Position numbers and translations under genes: made by a program. Shown here in pieces: positions 41,601 through 53,600 of a stretch of 64,000 nucleotides of DNA (within the stretch, counting starts at the first letter, position 1; each line of letters begins with the position of its first letter). Source of the DNA: Paenibacillus caseinilyticus (GTDB lineage Bacteria; Bacillota; Bacilli; Paenibacillales; NBRC-103111); NCBI RefSeq assembly GCF_027533645.1, contig NZ_JAQAGY010000004.1, positions 62,001 to 126,000 on the forward strand, given 5' to 3'. Below the pieces are notes generated by a model, which was not told where the DNA came from, searched no databases, and saw only the letters and a program-made list of their open reading frames with translations.

Positions 41601-44600
41601 CAGCGCGTCCTGCTGCAGCCGCCGCAGCAGCTCCGCGAACGTGTCGTCCGGGTGGAGCTCCATACGGACAGCTATCGTGTTGATGAAGAGGCCGACCATG
41701 GTCTCGACGCCGTCCAGCTCCGGCGGGCGTCCGGAGACGACCGTGCCGAAGACGATGTCGAGGCTGTGGTTGAACTTTGCCAGGAGCAGTCCCCATACAG
41801 CCTGCAGCACCGTGCTCACTGTAGTCCGGTGAGCCGCCGCCATAGCCTCGAGCCGGGCCGTGACGTCCTTGCCGAGCTCGAATTCCAGCTGCCCGGGGAC
41901 GTAGGCCTTGGACCGCTCCGATCCCGCGGATACGCGCTGCGGCTGATCCTCCGGCCATACCGGGATCTCCGCTCTCTGGCTGCATCCGGCTAATCTCTGC
42001 CGCCAGTAAACTCTCGCGGAATCCGCATCCTGCCCCCGGAGCCATTCGATATACCGGCTGTAGGGCTGGGTGGCCGGCAGTCCGGCCGGGACACCGCTGA
42101 GCCGGCTCTCGTAGAGCTTCAAGAACTCGCCGACGAGCAGACCGAGGCACCAGCCGTCCATCAGGGCATGGTGATAGCTCCAGACCAGCCGGTGCTCCTG
42201 ATCGCCCAGCCGGAACAGGGCGAACCTCATCAGCGGCCCGCGGGCCGGATCGAAGCCGGATCGCCGGTCTTCCGCGCGATAGGCGGCGAACCGTTCCTCT
42301 GCGAGGGTGCGGGGAAGATCGGACAGATCTTCGCGCAGGAGGCGTGTCTCGGCTCCCGACCAGACCGCTTGGAGGCGCAGGCCGCCGGACGTATGCCGGA
42401 AGACGGTCCGCAGGCTCTCGTGGCGCTGCGTCAGGGACTGCAGGCTGAGCTCCAGCGCATCGGCATCGAGCTCATCTGCCAGATTCAGCGTCATCTGCTC
42501 GAAGTACGCCGTGGAGGAAGGATCGAGCTGTGCATGGAACAGCATCCCCTCCTGGAGCGGCGACAGCGGGTAGATCCGCTCGATCTCGCTGCCTGGCAGA
42601 GAAGCTGCGAGCTCCCTTCTCCAGCCCCGCAGCTCTTCCATGCCGAGCCAGGCTCCTCCGCCGAGATCCGACGGGGTAAGTTCGGCAGCCGGCCGGCTCC
42701 GGCAGTGCTCGGCCAGCGCATTCAACTCCTGGCTGAAGAGAGCCGCCAGACGCTCCAGCGCTCCGACTTCGAAGGCACCCGCAGGAGCGCTGAAGGTGAA
42801 CTGCAGCCGGCCGCCCGCGGTCATGCCGTTCACGGACAGCAGGTGGGTGGCCAGGTGATTCGGCGATACCTGCGCTCCGGACAGCCCGATCAGCGGCGAG
42901 AAGGTCACACCGGTCGCTCCGTCTCCCCCCGGACCGGAACCAAAGTCCCCTAAGTAGTTGAAGGCGGTCAGCGGCGTCATCCCTCCCCTCAAGCCTTCCC
43001 GCATAGCGGGCTCCGTCAGGTAGGTTAGGATGCCGTACCCGACGCCCTTGTTCGGAATCCGGCGCAGCGACTCTTTGACCGCGATGAGCTGCTCTCCCGG
43101 ATCTCCTGCCGGCACCTGAAGGCATACCGGGTATTTGGACGTAAACCAGCCGGCCGTCCGCGTCAGGTTCATACCGGGCAGAATGTCCTCGCGTCCATGG
43201 CCTTCCAGGTCGATGGTGCACCACGCTTCTCCGGTCCATTCCTGCAGTGAAGCGGCGAGCGCCGTCAGGAGCAGGTCATTGATCTCGGTGCGGTAGGCCC
43301 GGTGGGCATCCCTGAGAATACGGGAGGTTTGCGCTTCGGTGAACTCCACGGGAATGTGGACCCGATTTTCTATCCGGCGGTCCAGCCTGTCCGCTCCCGT
43401 CACAGGAAGCGAAGAGACGCCCCTGCCCTCGGTTTCGATCCAGAACGGGAGTTCTTCCTGCAGCTGCCTGCCTGCCGCATAGGTCAAGAGGCTGTGAGTC
43501 CACGCTTGGTAGGAGGCGGTTTTGGCCGGGAACGCGGGGTCTTCTCCCCTGTCCAGGGCATCATAAGCAAGGATCAGGTCTTCGAGCAGAATGCGCCACG
43601 ATACCCCGTCCACCACCAGGTGATGCAGGACGATCAGGAGATGGTCTCCCCCGGCGGTGTGGAACAAGCCGAGTGCGGCCATTCTGCCTCCATCCAGGGA
43701 GAGGCTGCGCTGCAGTTCTTCCGCTTTGTCCTGTATGCAGGTCTGTACTTCCGAATCTTCGTCGCTGAAGCTCCCTAGATCCACTTCGTCCAGCCGGAAG
43801 CATGCTGCGGCTGCAGCCGCTTCGCGGCTGATTTGTACGGCCCCACTCTCCTCCGCTGCGTACCGCATCCTCAGCGCGTCATGATGCACGGCCAAGGCTT
43901 CATACGCACGCCCAAGCAGCGTGGCCTCCCAGCCGTTCTCGCGGAAGAGCATGACACTTTGGTTAAAATGGTGCGGATCAGGCTGTTCCAGGCTGAGATA
44001 CCAGCGCTGAATCGGTGCGAGGACGACCGGTCCGCTCACTTCTTCCTGGGAGGCTGCCGGAGCATCGTCCGGCTGCACGAGAGGGGCGCATTCGGCAATC
44101 GTCGGATGGCGGAACAGGCTCTTCACCGCAAGCTTCAGCCCGCGGGCCTGCAGTCTTGCCGCCAGCTGGATCGCTTTGATGGAATCGCCGCCGAGCTCGA
44201 AATAATTGTCCCGGATGCCCACCTGATCTTTGCCCAGTACCTGGGCCCATACCTCGGCCAGCACCGCTTGAGTCTCCGTATTCGGCGCCTCGAAGCCCGG
44301 TGCGGCATAGGCATTGGCGTCGGCAGGCGGTTCGGGCAGGCGCGTCCGGTCGATCTTCCCGTTGACGTTGAGCGGGAAGGCGTCCAGCCTCACGCAGGCG
44401 GCCGGCACCATGTAGTCCGGCAGACGCTCCTGCAGGTAGGCCCGCAGCGCTCCCGGCTCAACTGCCTCCTGCCCGGGGGCATAATAGGCGCACAGCTCCG
44501 TTTGATCTTCCTTCGTGCGCCGCACGACGACATCCGCTTGCGCCACTCCTGGATGCCCGAGCAGCGCCTGGACGATCTCTCCCGTTTCGATCCGGTAGCC

Positions 44601-47600
44601 GCGGATTTTGACCTGGGTATCGATCCGCCCGAGGAATTCCAGAACGCCCTCTTCCGTCCACCGCGCCAGATCTCCGGTGCGGTACAGCCGCTCTCCCCCG
44701 GCGAATGGCGACGGTACGAACTTCTCCGCTGTCAGTTCGGGGAGACCCACATACCCGGTCGCCAGCCCGTCTCCCCCGACGAAGAGTTCGCCTGGCATGC
44801 CGGGCGGGCACAGCCTCATCATGGAGTCCAGCACATAGGCTGTAGAGTTGGCGATCGGACGGCCGATCGGCAGAGGGCTGCCGGCTCCCCGGTCGATCTC
44901 GGCCACGACGGAGAAGGTCGTATTCTCCGTCGGCCCGTAGCCGTTCAGCACCCGCAGTCCGGGGCAGGCGTCCATGACGCGGCGGACATGCATAGCAAGC
45001 AGTTCATCCCCGCCGGCGATGAGCTGCCGTACGCCGCGGAACATCCCCGGCCGCAGCTGGGCCAGCTGATGGAACAGCGGAGCCGTCAGCCACAGGGTGG
45101 TGATCCCCTGCCCCGCAATCAAGGCTTCCAGCTTCCGGGGATCGAGGAGCGTCTCCTCCCCCGGAATGTACAGCGACAAGCCGTTGAGCAGCGCCCCCCA
45201 CACCTCGAAGGTGGCCGCGTCAAAGACAGGGGCGCCGGTCTGCAGCAGCCGGTCGCCGGGCTGGAATGTCACATAGTCGGTACCCAGCACCAGCCTGAGG
45301 ATTCCCCGGTGGGTAATCTGGACTCCCTTGGGCCGGCCTGTCGTGCCGGAGGTATACATAATATAGGCCGGTTCCCCGCCTCCGGCTGGCAGACCGAAGT
45401 CCGGAATGCGAGCCTCAGACAGAGGGTGCGCCTTCCCAAGAAGGCCCCTGCCTTCCGCTGCCAGCTGCTCCAGGGAGAACAGCGGGCATCCGTACCCTGC
45501 CGGCCCCGTCCGCATGAGATCCGGCTCCATGCCCGCCGACGCAATGCAGACCGCATCGGCATCCTTCAGCATGTAGGCAATGCGCTCTGCCGGATAGGAT
45601 GGGTCGAGCGGCAGATAGATGCCTCCGGCGATCAGGACGGCAAGCTGCAGCACGACGGTTTCCTTCGTGCGTTCCGCCCACAGCGCAGCCACGCTGCCCG
45701 GCCCTACCCCATAGGCGCGGAGCCCGGCTGCCGCGTGCAGGCTTTGGTCCCACAGCTCTCTATAGGTCAGGCTGCCTTGTTCATCCTGCAGGGCCTGTGC
45801 ATCCCCGTGCCGGCGAACTTGCCCCAGCACCAGCTCTGGCAGGCTGGTCTCCCGGGGATACGGGGCTGGCGCAGCGTTAAACTGCTTCATGATCCGCCTC
45901 CGTTCCTCGGGGGCGATCCAATCGAGCTGCCCGATGGCCGCGTCCGGCTCTTCCACCAGCCGCTCCGTCAGCCGGAGCAGGTGCTTCATGCAGGCATCGG
46001 CGAGCCGGGGGTCCACCCGGCGTCCGTCGTACTGGAAGCGAAGGGTCAATTCCGCTCCTGGAATCAGGTAGAAGCTGAGCGGATAAGGCGTCTGTTCGTA
46101 CGCCTTCACTCCGGTGACTTCCAGGGCTCCGGCGGCTGGGGTCATCTGCTCGCGCAGCGTCCGCTCCACCGGATAATTCTCCATAACCATGATATGATCG
46201 AGCCCGTCCGGCCCGAGAGCCGAGCCCCGGAGGGCGGCAGGCAGCCCGATATGCGAGTGGCTGCTTGAACTCAGCGCCTGCTCCTGCAGCCCCTTGAGCA
46301 ATTCGCCGAAGGAAGTCTCCGGGTCCCAGGTGACACGGACCGGGATGGTCTGGATGAACAGGCCGACCATCTCCTCCACCCCGTCCACCTCAGGCGGACG
46401 GCCGGAGACGACGTGGCCGAATACCACGTCCGTGCGCCGGTGATAGAGCCCGAGCAGGATGCCCCATGCGGCCTGCATCAAGGTGCTTACCGTAGCCTGG
46501 CGGCCGGCGGCCGCTCTCTCGAGCTCCCGCGTCTTCGCCTCGGAGAGGCGGCAGACGAGTTCCTGCATGTCTGTCCCGCCTTCGGCGCCCGTGCCGCTTC
46601 TTCGGCGGTGATGCTGCAGCAGCGGGCCTGGCGGTTCGTATCCTTCCAGGAGGCGGCCCCAATAGGCGGCGGCCTCCGCCTTGCTCTGCTCCTTGATCCA
46701 CGCTGCATATCCGCTCAGAGAGACGGCCGGCTCGAGCTGGACCGCCTGCCCTTCCCGCAGAAGAGGGTATACTGCCATGAAATCCTTCATGAGCAGATTC
46801 AGGCACCAGCCGTCCATCACAATATGGTGATGCGTCCAGAGCAGCGTGAACGTCTCGCCGCCAGTCCGCAACACGGTGAAGCGGATCGGCACCTCTCTCG
46901 ACAGGTCGAAGCCCTGCCTGCGGTCTTCGCTGATGACGGCCTCCGTCTGCACCGCCTGATGCGCCGCTTCCTGGTTCCGCAGGTCGATGACGGCAAGTGT
47001 CGGCTCCCGCTCCGTGAGTACCAGCTGCAGCGGTTCTTCCACGGAAGGCCCGTACAGGAACACGGAGCGCAGCGCTTCATGCCTGCGGGTCAGCAGGCGA
47101 AGCGCCTGCCGGAACGGCTGCTCGTCGAAGCTCCCCCTGAACTGGAGGACAAGCTGCTCCGTATAGGCCGGCGATTCCGGCTCCGCCATCGCCTGGTAGA
47201 TCATGCCGAGCCCCATGGCGCCGAGCGGATAAGCCCGCTCCAGCAAGGCACCCGGCACACGGGCACCCAGATCGGCGAGCAGCCTACGGAAGCTGCGGAG
47301 ATCGGTGGACAGACCCGCGTCAGACGGGGTCAACTGCCCCGCCCCCTTGTGCTCCGCGCAGTGGCGGATGAGCAGGAGCAGCTCCTCCCGGAGCCGGCCG
47401 CAGAGCCGCTCGGCTTCCGCTGTCTCCAGCAGGGCCGGCTCGCAGCGGACCAGCAGCAGGAGTCTGCCGTCCGTGATCATGCCGTTGCATTCCAGGGCAT
47501 AGGGGGCATGATTGCGCGGGGAGCTGTCGCTGCCGGAAGCCAGGGAGGCGACGGTGAAGCCGCCCACTCCTGCGGAATCGACCTCGCCGAGGTAGTTAAA

Positions 47601-50600
47601 AGCGAGCTCAGGCTGCAGCCCGAAGGTCAGCCCGGGCCGCTGCTCCGGCGGCGTCACATACCGAAGGATGCCGTATCCCGATCCTTTGCGCGGCACGCTC
47701 CGCAGGGTTTCCTTGACCCGGATGAGGTGCTCGGCAGGCTCGTCCGTATCCGCCAAATCCAGCAGCACCGGATACAGGGAGGTGAACCAACCCACCGTGC
47801 GGGTCGTATCGAGGGGCTCCAGATGGGCTTCGCGTCCGTGTCCCTCCATGGCGATACACAGCGGCCCCCCCTGCAGCAAGGGCAGCAGACTGCGTCCAAG
47901 CGCCGTGAGCACGAGCTCGGAAGGATCGGTCCGGTAAGCCTGCCTGCTGTCCCGGGTGAGTTGCATCGTCTCGTCGCATGTAAGCTCCACGGTGAAGACC
48001 GCCGGCCCGTCGGCAGGCGCGCCCTCTCCTGCCGCCCTTGGCAGCTTGGCCGGCTCCCTCTGCTCGAGCGCGCTCCAATAGGGGAGCTCCTCCAGCAGCC
48101 GGGGGGAGACAGCATAACGCTGCAGCTGACGGGTCCAGGACGGGAGCGGGGCGCTTTTGCGCGGGAGCCGTACCGGAGCGGGGGCGTTCCCTCCGGATTC
48201 AAGCTGGGCATACGCATCCGCCAAGTCCTCCAGGAGGATGCGCCACGACACCCCGTCGACGGCCAGATGATGCACGGTAATCAGCAGATAGTCCGCTTCC
48301 GGCGTACGGAACAGGCCGAGCGCGCAGAGCCGTCCCTCCGCCGGGCGCAGCGAGCCCTTGAGCTTCCCGCCTTCGTGCGCAAGCCTCTCGCGCCATCGTT
48401 GTTCCGAGCGAAGGTCCACGGTGTGCAGCATCACATCCGGCAGCTCCGTTGCTTCCCGGATCCATGCCGCCACTTCGGCCTCCCCGCTGCCTCTGCTTTC
48501 GCGCTTACCGAAGGTCATTCGAAGCGCCTCGTGATGGATTCTCACTTCATGGAATGCTTGTCGTACCGTATCTTCCCGCAGCCGTCCAGGGGCCCGGAGC
48601 AGGATAGACTGGTTCCAGTAATCCGGCTCGGCAAAATCCTGTTCCAGGAACCAGCTCTGCATCGGAGTGAACGGCACTTCCCCGCTCGCGGCTTCCTGTT
48701 CGGCGTCCTCTCCCAGGGAGCGGATGCGGCTCTTAAGCGCGGCAATCGTCGGAAGCCGGAACAGATCGGGCAGATCGAGCAGCAGCCCGTGCCTGCGCAG
48801 CCGGGAGGCGACCTGGATGGCCTGGATGGAATCTCCGCCCAGCAGGAAGAAGTCGTCGTGAAGGCCTACGGCTTCCCTGCCGAGCACGTCCTGCCAGACC
48901 GCCGCCAGGCGGCACTCGATGTCGGAAGCGGGCGCTTCATACGCTGTGCCGGCCGGCAGGGCCCGGTCTCCGCCTGGCTCCGGCAGCGCCTTGCGGTCCA
49001 GCTTGCCGCTTGAGGTCAGGGGCAGCCGTTCCAGGAGAGCATAGTGCAGCGGGATCATATAATCCGGCAGCTTCCCGGACAGGAAGGTGCGCAGCTCCCG
49101 CGCCGTAAGCGGATCCGCACCTGCGAGGTGCCCTTCCTCTACGATGTAGGCGCACAAGGCCTTGGTCTCCTCCGTCACGCTGCGCACGATAACCGCGGCT
49201 TCGCTGATCCGCTCATGCGCCAGCAGCGCGGCTTCAATCTCGCCGGGCTCGATCCGGTAGCCCCGGACTTTGACCTGCCCGTCGATCCGTCCCAGATAGT
49301 CCACGTGTCCATCCGGCAGCCACCGGGCGAGGTCTCCCGTCCGGTACATGCGTTCGCCGGGCAGGAACGGGCAGGGAACGAACTTCTCCGCCGTGAGCTC
49401 CGGCTGTCCAAGATACCCCCGTGCCAGACCCACTCCCGCGATGCAGAGCTCCCCGGGAACACCGACAGGCACCGGCTGATGGTCAGGACCCAGGATAAAG
49501 AGATGAATATTGTCAATCGGCCGGCCGATGGGCACGCGGTCGCCGACTTCCTCTTCGCGCGTACAGTCCACATGCGTCACATCGACTGTCGCTTCCGTCG
49601 GGCCATACAAGTTGATCAGCTCCGTCCCGCAGGGGCCGCTCAGGAGCTTGCGGAACTGCTGCACCTGCCGCAGAGGCAGCGCTTCCCCGCTGGCGAAGAC
49701 AAGCCTCAGGCCGGAGAGCTGGTAGCGGCTCTCCTGTTCCTGCGCCGCATGGGTCAGAAAGGCTTGCAGCATCGAAGGCACGAAGTGCATGACCGTGACG
49801 CCGTGCTGCCGGATGCCCGCAGCCAGCCTGGCGGGATCTTTCTCCGCGCCCGCCGGCGGGAGATACACCGAAGCGCCGGCAGCGGCCCACCAGAACAGTT
49901 CCCAGACGGAGACGTCGAACGTATAGGGCGTCTTCTGCATTATGACGTCACGCTCTGACAGTGGATATGCCTGCTGCATCCAGTGGATCCGGTTGATAAC
50001 GGCCTCGTGCTCGATCATGACGCCCTTGGGCCGGCCTGTCGATCCCGAGGTGTAGATGACATAGGCGAGATGATGCGGAGCCCTGCTGCACGGCGGCGTA
50101 TCCGCCTGTGGACTGTAGCTCTCCCCCGCATCCAGGCGCAGCCGCAGCCCTTCGAAGCCGGCTCCCGGATCGCTGCTGCCCTCCATCGTAAGGAGCACGG
50201 AGGCTTCGCTGTCCCGGAGCACATACGCCATCCGCTCCGGGGGCGTCCCCGGGTCGAGCGGCAGGTAGGCGCCGCCTGCCTTGAGAATGGCGAGGATGCC
50301 GACGAGCATCTCGGGCGAACGCCGGGCCGCGATGCCGACGATACGGTCCGGACCTGTGCCATGCCGCTGCAGTGTCCAGGCCAGCCGGTTCGCCCGTTCA
50401 TTGAGCTCGCCATAGGTCCAGACCGTCTCGTCCGTGCGGACGGCAGTCCGGTGCGGCTCGGCGGCTGCACGCTCCTCCAGCCAGCTCTGGATGGTCCGCT
50501 CGAGCGGAAAGGCCCTTGCTGTGTTATTGAAGGTCCGCAGGACGAGGCGCTCTTCCTCCGCCTCCATGAGCGGAAGCCCGCCCAGCCCGGTCTCCGGCTT

Positions 50601-53600
50601 CTCGCACATCGCCTCCAGCAGCCGGGAGTAATGGCTGGCCATCCCGCGGACCGCTGCCTCATCGAACAGCCCCTTGTTATACTCGAAGGCAAAGATCAGC
50701 TTGCCGCCAAGCTCCATCCCTTCCAGCGTGAGATCGAACTTGGCCGTTCTCCGCTCCACCCGCAGCGCTTCGATCTGCAGTTCCGTCCGTCCGGCATCCC
50801 CTGGAACCAGCTCCATATTCTGCAGCACGAAGAAAGCGTCGAACAAGGGATTACGTCCGGCGGCTCCCTGAAGGCCGAGCTTCGCCACGAGCTCCTCGAA
50901 CGGGTATTCCTGATGCTCCCAGGCCGCCAGGGTGAGCTCTTTCACTTCGGAGATCCACTCCAGCACCCCGAGCCCGCTGCGCGGACGGCCCCGGAGGGGG
51001 AGCGTCTGGACGAACATGCCGATCATCGGTTCGAGCTCCCCGTGGGTCCGGCCGGCGGCCGGGCTGCCGACGATGAGATCGTCCTGCCGGCTGTAGCGCG
51101 CCAGGAGAACATAGTAGGCCGCCAGCAGCACCATATAGAGGGTGGCGCCAGCCTCGGAGGCAAGCTCCTTGACGCTGGCGGTCAAGGCTTCATCGAGCTC
51201 GAAGGCATAGACGGCGCCTTCCGCTGCGCCGGCCGAGGTTCTCGGCCGGTCCGTCGGGAGCTCCAGCACCGGCAGCTCGCCGGAGAGATGATCCAGCCAG
51301 TAGGCCTCGCTCTTGCCCATGGTGCCGGAACGCAGGCGCTCCTGCTGCCAGACCGCATAATCCTTGTACTGCACGGGCAGCTCCGGCAAGCGGGCACCCG
51401 CCCCCTGCTCATAGAAGGTCAGGAGCTCCCGGAGCAAGAGCCCCTGGGAGACGCCGTCGGACACGATATGATGGATGTCCAGCCACAGCTCGTGTTCCTC
51501 CGCGCCGCAAGCCGTCAGGGAGGCGCGCAGCAGCGGTGCCGAGGTGAGATCGAAGGGCCTGCCTGCCTCCTCCTGGAGCGTGAACCAGGCTTCCGAGCCG
51601 CGGCGGGCCACAGGCAGCTCGAACCCCGCCTGCCCGTGAACGATCTGCACCGGCCCTTCTTCCCTTACCTCGAAGGAGGTCCTCAGTGTCTCATGACGGG
51701 CAATCAGCGAGCGGAAGGCAGCTTCCAGCCGGACGGTGTCCAGCGGACCGCGCAGCAGATAGCGCGAGGGCATATGGTAGGCGGTAAGCGCAGGCTGCAG
51801 GCACTGCTGCGCATAGATCCTCCGCTGAGCCGGTGACAAGGGGTAGCCGTCACGCTCCCCGGTGCAGGGCACGGGACCGGTCTGCCCGCTTGTCTCTCCT
51901 GTCTCCGCACCGGGCGACTCCAGGCTGGCGGCGAGCTCTCGCAGCGTCGGCCGCTCATAGATCAGGCGCAGCGGAATGTCCCCTTCCCACTCCTTGCGGA
52001 TACGCGAGAAGAGAACGGTCGCCTTGAGGGAATGCCCGCCGAGCCCGAAGAACGAATCGCCGCGGCCAACCCGCTCCACGCCGAGCACCGCCTGCCACAG
52101 GGCGGCCAGCTTCTGCTCAGCTTCGGTCTCCGGCGCTTCGTATGGCGCGCCTCCATTCAGGGCATGGGACCGGTCCGGGGCCGGCAGCGCTTTGCGGTCC
52201 AGCTTGCCGCTCGGGGTGAGCGGCATCGTCTCCAAGGTTACGAAGCGGGCCGGGATCATGTACTCCGGCAGGGTACGCGACAAGAAGGAGCGCAGCTGAA
52301 GCGCCGACAGCTCTTCTGCAGCGGCAGCTCCCGGCTCCGGAACAAGATACGCGCAGAGATTCCGGGTTCCCTCCTCTTCTGTGAAGGCCGCGACCGCGGC
52401 TTCCCGCAGGCCTTCGTGAGCCAGCAGCGCCGCTTCGATCTCCCCGGGCTCGATCCGGTAGCCGCGGATCTTCAGCTGTCCGTCGATCCGTCCGAGATAG
52501 TCCACCCGGCCGTCCGGCAGCCACCGGGCCAGATCGCCCGTGCGGTACATCCGCTCGCCCGGCAGGAACGGGCAGCCGGTGAAGGCCGCTTCCGTCAGGT
52601 CCGGCCTGCCGAGATACCCTCTCGCCAGTCCCGCGCCTGCGATGCAGAGCTCTCCCGGCACCCCGATGGGCATCGGCTGATCGGCTTCATCCAGAATGAA
52701 CAGCCGGATATTGTCGATCGGGCTGCCGATCGGCACAAGGCCCAGCTCCTCTTCCTCCCCGCTGCAGCGGAAGTGCGTGACGTCGACTGCGGCTTCGGTC
52801 GGGCCGTAGAGGTTCACGAGCTCCGTGCCGTTCACGCGGCCGAGGTGCCCGCGGAACCGCCGCACCTGGTTCAGCGCAAGCGCCTCCCCGCTGGCGAACA
52901 CATACCGCAGCGAGGAGAGCATTCCCAGGGCTCCGTCGTCCTCCTCCACATGGGACAAGAAGGCTTGGAGCATGGAGGGCACGAAGTGCATCGCCGTGAC
53001 CCTGTGCCGGCGTATCCCCTGTACAAGCAGGGAAGGATCCTTCTCTGCGCCGGCCGGCGGCAAGTACAAGGAGGCGCCGGCGGCCGACCACCAGATCAGC
53101 TCCCAGACGGAGACGTCGAAGGTGTACGGCGTTTTCTGCATGATGACGTCTTGCGCGTCAAGCGGATAGGCTCTCTGCATCCAGTGAATCCGGTTGACAG
53201 CCGCTTCGTGCTCGATCATGACGCCCTTAGGGCGTCCGGTGGAGCCCGACGTATAGATCACATAAGCGAGGTGGCGCGGCGTGCCGGAGAACGGTGGGTT
53301 CGAGGTATCTCCGCTGAGGCTCTCCCCCGTGTCCAGCGCAATCCGGACGCCGGAGAAGCTTCCGTCCTCCGGTCCGTTGGAACCGTTCACGGTGAGCAGT
53401 ACGCCGGCTCCGCTGTCCCCGAGAATATAAGCCAAGCGTTCCGGAGGCGTTAACGGATCGATCGGCAGGTAGGCGCCGCCCGCCTTCAGCACCGCGTAAA
53501 TGCCCGCCAGCATCTCCGGAGAACGCGGAACCGCCAGGCCCACGACTGTGTCGGGGCCGACTCCGCCGGCACGCAGTGTCCAGGCCAGCCGGTTCGCCCA

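Noticed and set aside
43833-49013. Two very long plus-strand frames (811 and 866 codons) opposite the four-module NRPS
   Set aside because: Both mirror conserved NRPS sequence in the antisense direction; repeated segments in them follow the repeated NRPS motifs. No start signal or protein family supports them.
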